This document shows positions 49,310 to 54,215 of a stretch of DNA of 54,215 nucleotides, piece by piece (position 1 is the first letter of the stretch; every line of letters begins with the position of its first letter). Made by a program: the position numbers and the translations under genes. The stretch is from Deltaproteobacteria bacterium (GTDB lineage: Bacteria; Desulfobacterota; Syntrophia; Syntrophales; UBA2210): contig JAFGTS010000021.1 in the NCBI GenBank assembly GCA_016933965.1, forward strand, positions 1 to 54,215, in the 5' to 3' direction. Under the pieces are notes generated by a model, which saw only the letters and a program-made list of their open reading frames with translations, was not told the origin of the DNA and did not search any database.

Positions 49310-50362
49310 ATGAAAACGAGGATCACAGAGAGTTTCGGCATTAAATATCCTATCATGCTCTCCGGTATGAGCTGGATCAGTGTGCCGGAAATGGTGGCCG
49401 CCGTGTCCAACGCGGGCGGTCTGGGCCTCCTGGCGACAGGAGTGTTAAAAGCAAATGAAACGCGTGAGGCTATCAAGAAAATACGAAAGCTGACCGACAA
49501 GCCTTTCGGTGCTAACGCCACCCTTCTCTTTCCCGGTGCCAAAGAAAACGCCAAGATCCTTCTGGAGGAAAAAGTGCCGGTGATCAATTTTTCCCTCGGC
49601 AAGGGGGACTGGATCGCCGAGGCGGCCCATAAATACGGCGGAAAGGTGATCGCTACCGTCGTCACCGAAAAACATGCCATGGCCGCGGAGAAACAGGGTT
49701 GTGACGGTCTTGTCGTAACGGGCCATGAAGCGGCGGCTCACGGAGGCGATGCCACATCGCTCGTCCTGGTTCCCACCATTGCCGATGTGGTCAATATCCC
49801 CATAATCGCCGCCGGCGGTTTTGCCGATGGAAGGGGACTGGCTGCGGCCCTTGCCCTGGGTGCCGACGGGATCTCCATGGGAACCCGGCTGATGTCGACG
49901 AAGGAAAGCCCCCTGCATGAAAACTACAAAAAGCTTGCCGTTGAAAAGGGAGCCGACGACACCATTTACGGTCCCTATTTCGATGGACTCGGGTGTCGTT
50001 CACTGAAAACACCGGCAGCGATCAAGGCATACCGGAAGGGGCCCCTCGGCCTGCCGAATTTCTTCACCGCGCTGCCGAATTCGAAGCGGATCGCATCGAT
50101 GCTCGGGTTACCCTACTTAAAGGTTTTCCTGGGTATCCTTTTCGCCGGCCCGAAGATCAGCATCCAGCTTGCCTACATGGCGAACGCCTTCAAGGCGATC
50201 TCCCTGGCCACCGAGGACGGCGACATAAAGAGAGGTGTCCTTACCGTCGGGCAGTCCACGGGACTCGTTCACGACATCCCCACCGTGGCGGAAGTCATCG
50301 AGCGGGTCGTCAAGGAAGCCGAAGAAGTGCAGGCGAAGGTATCGAAAACGATCACCGCCTAA
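49310..50362 (+). CDS. nitronate monooxygenase family FMN enzyme
   Basis: ATG 49310 (MKTRITESFGIKYPIMLSGM) follows AAAAAAGGAGA; the longer frame from 49184 covers the promoter. The 350-residue TIM-barrel protein has 'MVAAVSNAGGLGLLATG', 'GCDGLVVTGHEAAAHGGDAT' (the His region of the family active site) and FMN-phosphate loops 'IPIIAAGGFADGRGLAAALA' and 'LGADGISMGTRLMSTKES'. It resembles 2-nitropropane dioxygenase/nitronate monooxygenases and FabK-like enoyl reductases; in strict anaerobes the true reaction may be a reduction. It is followed by an intrinsic terminator. Confidence 0.93.
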   Translation: MKTRITESFGIKYPIMLSGMSWISVPEMVAAVSNAGGLGLLATGVLKANETREAIKKIRKLTDKPFGANATLLFPGAKENAKILLEEKVPVINFSLGKGDWIAEAAHKYGGKVIATVVTEKHAMAAEKQGCDGLVVTGHEAAAHGGDATSLVLVPTIADVVNIPIIAAGGFADGRGLAAALALGADGISMGTRLMSTKESPLHENYKKLAVEKGADDTIYGPYFDGLGCRSLKTPAAIKAYRKGPLGLPNFFTALPNSKRIASMLGLPYLKVFLGILFAGPKISIQLAYMANAFKAISLATEDGDIKRGVLTVGQSTGLVHDIPTVAEVIERVVKEAEEVQAKVSKTITA

Positions 50363-50392
50363 CTCATCTCAACCGTTCCAGAAAAAAATTCA

Positions 50393-50422
50393 GGGGCGCT
50401 CATCGGGCGCCCCTTTTGTTTT
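50393..50422 (+). terminator. intrinsic terminator after nitronate monooxygenase
   Basis: GGGGCGC (50393-50399) pairs with GCGCCCC (50407-50413) around a 7-base loop and is followed by TTTTGTTTT. This is a textbook Rho-independent terminator 30 bp after the stop. Confidence 0.88.
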
Positions 50423-50452
50423 CCATTCATCAGGTTCAACGGCACCGGGGGG

Positions 50453-53400
50453 TCACTCCTCCTGTTTCCTGTTGAAGAGCGGTTCGATATATTCCCTTCC
50501 CGGTATCAGCTTCAGGGGATCCGTCAGGATATCGATGGGAACCTCGAGAGCTCTGTTGATGATGCCCACGAGGGGTTTTGAGATCGTGGCGACCGGGGCG
50601 GGGGCGACCTCGGGATTGTCAAAATCGCCGGTCATCTTGAGATAGACGACCAGAAGTCTTCCATCGGCACCGGTGATGATCCGTCCCACCAGGGGTATCA
50701 GATTTATCGTCCGATCCAGGGTCTCCAGCGGTTTCACACCGACGACGGCATCGATCGTTTTCTTCTTCATGGAATAGGAACCCAGCGCCGACATCTGGAG
50801 TGAATTGCTGTCGAAGTAAAAATCGTCGAACCCTATGATCCCGTCCTTGATATCGAAGGTGGACGTGATCCTGGTGTAGGGGAACCCCTGGTTCAGGAGA
50901 TCGAGCTCTCCGGTCCGGTAGATCTTGTATACATTCAGAACTGAAAATATCTTTGAGATGACCGAATATTTCATTATCCGGCCGTTCTTTGCCTTGAACT
51001 TCAGCGTGCCATTGAGGGAATCGGCCTTCCCCTGGATATGGCCTTCGCAGTTCATCAGCCCGTCGATCGTCGTGGTATCCGGGGAAAAGGCCTGCAGGAA
51101 ATCTTTGATATTCGCGTTCTGGATAAAGATCGTCAGGTCTATCTCCGGCGACTGCCCCTCCGCAAGGAAGAGGGAACCGGCGGCACTCCCCGAGGGAACC
51201 CGCATGACAGCATCATCGAATCGAAGTGTTTCATTTTCCAGGGTCATCCGAGCCGTCGCCTCCTCAACGGGAAAACCATACAGGGAAATGCGATTCACCG
51301 TCAGGTCCGCCTCAGCCGTAAAATCGCCCGGAAGTTCAAGGGCTTGAGCTTCACCCGCTTTCAGGATGATATCATCAATGTACAGGCTCCCGGCAAAGTG
51401 CATCGGTTTCGCCAGGGCAAGGGTCCCCGCCGCGACAAGGTCCATCTCACCGTACCCGACGCTGAGTTCCTCGGTTGATACGGAATCGCCCGCCATCCGA
51501 AGGGCGCCGTTGATCGTCAGGGGGGTTTCCTTATAAATGACGGAAACGTCATTACAGGTCATATCCCCGGTAAGGGTCACCCTGTCGTTCCAGGTCGCCG
51601 TGAAATCACCTTCAACCAGCCCCTGCATTGTCTTTTCACTGCCGAGCAACAACCGGGTCTTGACTCGGGCAAGATCGAGGACACCGTCGATATAGGCCTT
51701 TCCTTCCGATTCCGTCAACACCGCCGTTACACTGATATCCCCGGGGTACATCGTAAAATTCATGTCCGGTATGTCAACGGTGACCTCCGGCCAGAGAGAG
51801 GCCCGTACCGTCCCGGTACCGTCAATGACACCCTGCACCGGTTCATAGGGGATGCCATTCAACTCAATGCCACCCATGGAAAGGCGCACCGATGCCTCAA
51901 TGTCGGAGCCGTCGCCGGCCCCCTCCATCTCAAGCACCGTGTTGTCGATGAACCGGAAGTGTTCAAGCGGATAGAAGCGGGCCGTTTTCAGATGAAACCG
52001 GTACGAGTCGGACACAAGGAAATCATCGAAAACAAGTTTCAGATAATCCAGGGGAATGTCGTTCACATATCCGCTCGATTCGACCGTCAGGGGGTCGGCG
52101 AGCTCCGGTTTTTTCAGGGTGGCGTCAAGCCCCCGTATCGCCACGCCCTCCAGGGAAAACGCGCACCCGCTGAGGGTGATCTCCCCCTTGACCCGTGTCG
52201 GCTCATCGGAGGGCGTTGGGGAAACCACATGATACTGTGCCCGGATCCGCCCGTTCGCGACATCACCCACGGGAGCCAGGATATCGTGCAGGAACTGCTC
52301 TGTCATCGCCGCCCGCCAGGTATCAACATAGTCACCGAGCGCCATGTCTACATCGACATCGACGGTAATGGTCATCACGTCCTTGTGGATATCCACGAAG
52401 GCGAAATCGATCTGCTGTACCTGTGATCCTCCCATCCATCCGGAGAGGTTTCTGAAGGCGATGGTGCCATTTGAAAAACTTCCCGTTCCCGTGACGTCAC
52501 GGATACGCTCGAGACTGAACCCGGAACCGAAACTCTGGCCGTGCAATTCCTGTTCGATGGACAGGTTGTGGTAATAGGTTTCGCCCCGGGTCAGATCACC
52601 AACCTTCCCCCGGTAGCGGATCGACGCGAAACGGGTGGTCCCGTCACGGATCTGCTTCGTCAGGAGAAGATCAAGCCATGCGGGGAAAAGGTCCGTGGGG
52701 ATAAGTTCGACCACCGGCTCGTATTCGAACTCGCTCGACTCCAGATCCACCGACAGATACCCTTCGTCTCCATTCTCGGGATCATCCGGTTCCGTTATGG
52801 CACCGCTCCCTCTGATCTCGATCAGCGGGGTCTTCAGGGCTATTGTATCGATAGCGAGCGTCCCGCCCCGCTCATTCATATCGAAGAGGACAAGGACATC
52901 GTCGATCCTTCGGCCGCACCAGGGAAGCAGGATATCGTGACCGGTCCCCTTGAAAATCACTCCTGTCCGCCCGCCGCCGACATCAAACACAAGGTAGATG
53001 TTCGAGCTGCCCGCCGCCCGGTTGGATACCTGGTCAAGCCGGGCGTCCTGAAGGGTCACACTTCCCTTCCAGGCATCGAAGACATGCCAGGCATTGACGC
53101 GGGCGGCACCGCCCAGGGCCTTCATGGTCAGGTTCAGTTCGTCTTCGTCGATATGGCCGCCTACATCATTAAAATCAAGATGATAGGCATCGTCCACCAG
53201 CCTGAGGGACAGTCCGCGAATATCGATATCGGGAATATAGACGGTTTCTTCGAGCATGAAGGCCACAAATTCGTCAAAGGGGAGGTCGGCACGGGAATCC
53301 TCGATCCTGATGGAGACGGCCCCGGGCCGTCCCAGGAAGAAACGCCAGGGAGATACACGCAGGACAAGGTGCTCGAGCGAAACGTCCACGGGCTCGGGTC

Positions 53401-53629
53401 CGGTCACGCTGAGGTCATCAAAGGTGAACTGCACAAGGCCCGGATAGTCGATGGAAAGCTTCCCGATGGCGGCATCACCGCCCAGTCTTTCTCGAAGTTC
53501 CGTCTCCAGGAACCGTTTCACCCCTTCGGGATGGCGGGAGACATAGTACAGGGACGCTCCCACGGCAATGACAAGGAGCAGGCCGAGGGCGATCACTGCG
53601 GCCAGTATCTTGATCAGAATTCGACTCAT
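50453..53629 (-). CDS. AsmA-family envelope protein
   Basis: ATG 53629 (MSRILIKILAAVIALGLLLV). The 1058-residue protein has one N-terminal membrane helix and a very long periplasmic beta-rich body. It ends in the AsmA-like C-terminal region: 'GLMNCEGHIQGKADSLNGTL', 'VISKIFSVLNVYKIYRTGEL', 'DGIIGFDDFYFDSNSLQMSA' and 'VVGVKPLETLDRTINLIPLV' with GRIITG. AsmA/TamB/YhdP-type proteins form bridge-like channels that move phospholipids toward the outer membrane. It is monocistronic on the minus strand, convergent with the nitronate monooxygenase gene. Confidence 0.92.
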   Translation of the reverse strand: MSRILIKILAAVIALGLLLVIAVGASLYYVSRHPEGVKRFLETELRERLGGDAAIGKLSIDYPGLVQFTFDDLSVTGPEPVDVSLEHLVLRVSPWRFFLGRPGAVSIRIEDSRADLPFDEFVAFMLEETVYIPDIDIRGLSLRLVDDAYHLDFNDVGGHIDEDELNLTMKALGGAARVNAWHVFDAWKGSVTLQDARLDQVSNRAAGSSNIYLVFDVGGGRTGVIFKGTGHDILLPWCGRRIDDVLVLFDMNERGGTLAIDTIALKTPLIEIRGSGAITEPDDPENGDEGYLSVDLESSEFEYEPVVELIPTDLFPAWLDLLLTKQIRDGTTRFASIRYRGKVGDLTRGETYYHNLSIEQELHGQSFGSGFSLERIRDVTGTGSFSNGTIAFRNLSGWMGGSQVQQIDFAFVDIHKDVMTITVDVDVDMALGDYVDTWRAAMTEQFLHDILAPVGDVANGRIRAQYHVVSPTPSDEPTRVKGEITLSGCAFSLEGVAIRGLDATLKKPELADPLTVESSGYVNDIPLDYLKLVFDDFLVSDSYRFHLKTARFYPLEHFRFIDNTVLEMEGAGDGSDIEASVRLSMGGIELNGIPYEPVQGVIDGTGTVRASLWPEVTVDIPDMNFTMYPGDISVTAVLTESEGKAYIDGVLDLARVKTRLLLGSEKTMQGLVEGDFTATWNDRVTLTGDMTCNDVSVIYKETPLTINGALRMAGDSVSTEELSVGYGEMDLVAAGTLALAKPMHFAGSLYIDDIILKAGEAQALELPGDFTAEADLTVNRISLYGFPVEEATARMTLENETLRFDDAVMRVPSGSAAGSLFLAEGQSPEIDLTIFIQNANIKDFLQAFSPDTTTIDGLMNCEGHIQGKADSLNGTLKFKAKNGRIMKYSVISKIFSVLNVYKIYRTGELDLLNQGFPYTRITSTFDIKDGIIGFDDFYFDSNSLQMSALGSYSMKKKTIDAVVGVKPLETLDRTINLIPLVGRIITGADGRLLVVYLKMTGDFDNPEVAPAPVATISKPLVGIINRALEVPIDILTDPLKLIPGREYIEPLFNRKQEE

Positions 53630-53722
53630 ACTATCCTGTTTCAAAAACGGTCAGGCCCGATGAAGGTGAAGGGCAGCATGAATGTATCGTATCAACGATA
53701 AATTCGCACGAAGAAAAAAAGA

Positions 53723-53749
53723 AGGGGCGCCGGACACAGCCGGCCGCCC
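53723..53749 (-). terminator. terminator downstream of tRNA-Ala (usable on both strands)
   Basis: GGGGCGCCGG and its partner CCGGCCGCCCC form a long GC stem with a 6-base loop and one unpaired base. On the minus strand it is followed by TTCTTTTTTTCTT, and on the plus strand by TTTTTT. It lies 12 bp after the tRNA-Ala 3' end. Confidence 0.8.
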
Positions 53750-53760
53750 CTTTTTTATCC

Positions 53761-53837
<77 letters not shown>

Positions 53838-53890
53838 GGAACAATTGTACGCCAATACAGGTGGGCTACGTAACACGGCCATTTACCAGT

Positions 53891-53932
53891 TGTCAATAAA
53901 TTTCTTGACAATTGAAGACCCCCTACTATAAT
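53891..53932. promoter_or_regulatory. divergent tRNA promoters with back-to-back -35 boxes
   Basis: Plus strand: TTGACA (53905-53910), 16 bp, TATAAT (53927-53932) serves tRNA-Leu. Minus strand: TTGACA lies at 53891-53896, with a weaker -10 (TTACGT about 17 bp on) for tRNA-Ala. The two -35 boxes form an inverted repeat separated by eight bases. Confidence 0.75.
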
Positions 53933-53942
53933 CGGTCCCTGC

Positions 53943-54029
53943 GCCGGAGTGGTGAAATTGGTAGACGCAGGGGACTCAAAATCCCCCGGACGCAAGTCCA
54001 TCTCGGTTCGATTCCGAGCTCCGGCACCA
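53943..54029 (+). tRNA. tRNA-Leu (anticodon CAA)
   Basis: The 87-nt class II tRNA has acceptor GCCGGAG/CTCCGGC, D arm GTGGTGAAATTGGTAGACGC, and anticodon stem GGGGA/TCCCC with loop CTCAAAA (anticodon CAA). A variable arm CGGACGCAAGTCCA, T arm GGTTCGATTCC and encoded CCA complete it. It has the consensus TATAAT promoter and a terminator 14 bp downstream. Confidence 0.96.
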
Positions 54030-54042
54030 TGTGAGAACAAAG

Positions 54043-54088
54043 AGGGCTTATCAGTTATCAAACACGCCGATAGGCCCTTTTTATTTTT
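54043..54088 (+). terminator. intrinsic terminator after tRNA-Leu
   Basis: AGGGCTTATC (54043-54052) pairs with GATAGGCCCT (54069-54078), one wobble, and is followed by TTTTTATTTTT. A clear Rho-independent terminator. Confidence 0.85.
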
Positions 54089-54215
54089 CTGACAAGCTGG
54101 TTTTCTCCCACTCTTTTCCCACTTTAGAAAATTCACTCATCAGGTAGGTCACAATTTGCAATCGTCTACAAGAGTCAACGGTAGACTTGAGCCCTTTACT
54201 TCTATTTACTTCTGA
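54081..54215 (-). CDS. possible C-terminal end of an unknown gene (runs off window edge)
   Basis: On the minus strand a frame stays open from the window edge for 44 codons to TAA at 54081. It ends IVTYLMSEFSKVGKEWEKTS then LSEK. The composition is lysine/serine-rich and less GC-rich than the neighbours. Its position just downstream of a tRNA gene, with the 3' end facing the tRNA, is where integrase genes often lie, but 44 residues are too few to assign a family. It may also be chance. Confidence 0.25.
   Translation of the reverse strand, partial: SEVNRSKGLKSTVDSCRRLQIVTYLMSEFSKVGKEWEKTSLSEK

Overview
The window is GC-rich and gene-dense. Its gene content points to an anaerobic Desulfobacterota (former Deltaproteobacteria, Syntrophales-like) chromosome. 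Supporting signs are a tungsten-type aldehyde ferredoxin oxidoreductase, acyl-CoA synthetase and PaaK-ACT genes, several crotonases, a sigma54 two-component system, an AmrS-like radical SAM protein and probable selenoprotein reading frames. This placement is inferred from genes; no rRNA marker is present.

Layout. 1-6650 (minus strand) is a cell-surface glycan/LPS-core operon: CgeB-like, GT9, GT4 and GT2 glycosyltransferases, a small P-loop kinase, UDP-glucose dehydrogenase and a UDP-glucuronate 4-epimerase. 6735-13042 (minus) holds a Trm112-like protein, a TPR protein, a zinc-ribbon membrane protein with an apparent CTG start, an operon of CYTH phosphatase, acyltransferase, class III aminotransferase and an unrecognised 324-residue protein, then RadC and a small protein. 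13116-15713 (minus) is asnS and asnA in tandem. 15926-21580 (mostly plus) holds a TPR lipoprotein, two crotonases, a nitroreductase, a small membrane protein and a GDPD, with a transglutaminase-like protein on the minus strand. 21590-21946 (minus) is a secreted heavy-metal-associated domain protein whose CxxC motif reads Cys-x-x-TGA and is followed by a SECIS-like hairpin. 22217-24812 is an amino-acid ABC transporter without its ATPase. 24883-26396 holds a lytic transglycosylase, a second possible tiny selenoprotein, a palindromic repeat and a small protein.

26860-30758 (plus) is an AOR, SCP2, Fe-alcohol dehydrogenase, SCP2 operon preceded by a sigma70-like promoter and a structured leader. 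30765-34516 (minus) holds a secreted repeat protein broken by a TGA, a GH15-like secreted protein, an Xni-type 5' nuclease and an orphan HATPase protein. 34818-39048 (plus) is UspA, acyl-CoA synthetase, PaaK and an ACT protein. 39240-41396 (minus) is Nudix, NRDE/TANGO2 and Sir2. 41555-44885 (plus) is a membrane spermidine-synthase-like protein and an AmrS-like radical SAM enzyme. 44934-48540 (minus) is a ZraP-ZraS-ZraR-like system.

Directly upstream of that system, on the opposite strand, lies a near-consensus sigma54 promoter. It is followed by about 220 nt with no convincing ORF but with several stable, nested helices and a terminator-like hairpin: a candidate sigma54-dependent structured RNA with an anti-Shine-Dalgarno loop. 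The window closes with a nitronate monooxygenase gene, a large AsmA-like gene, and divergent tRNA-Ala and tRNA-Leu genes.

The strongest unusual items are the Cys-x-x-Sec metal-binding protein, the sigma54-driven RNA, the second candidate selenoprotein and the structured leader of the AOR operon.
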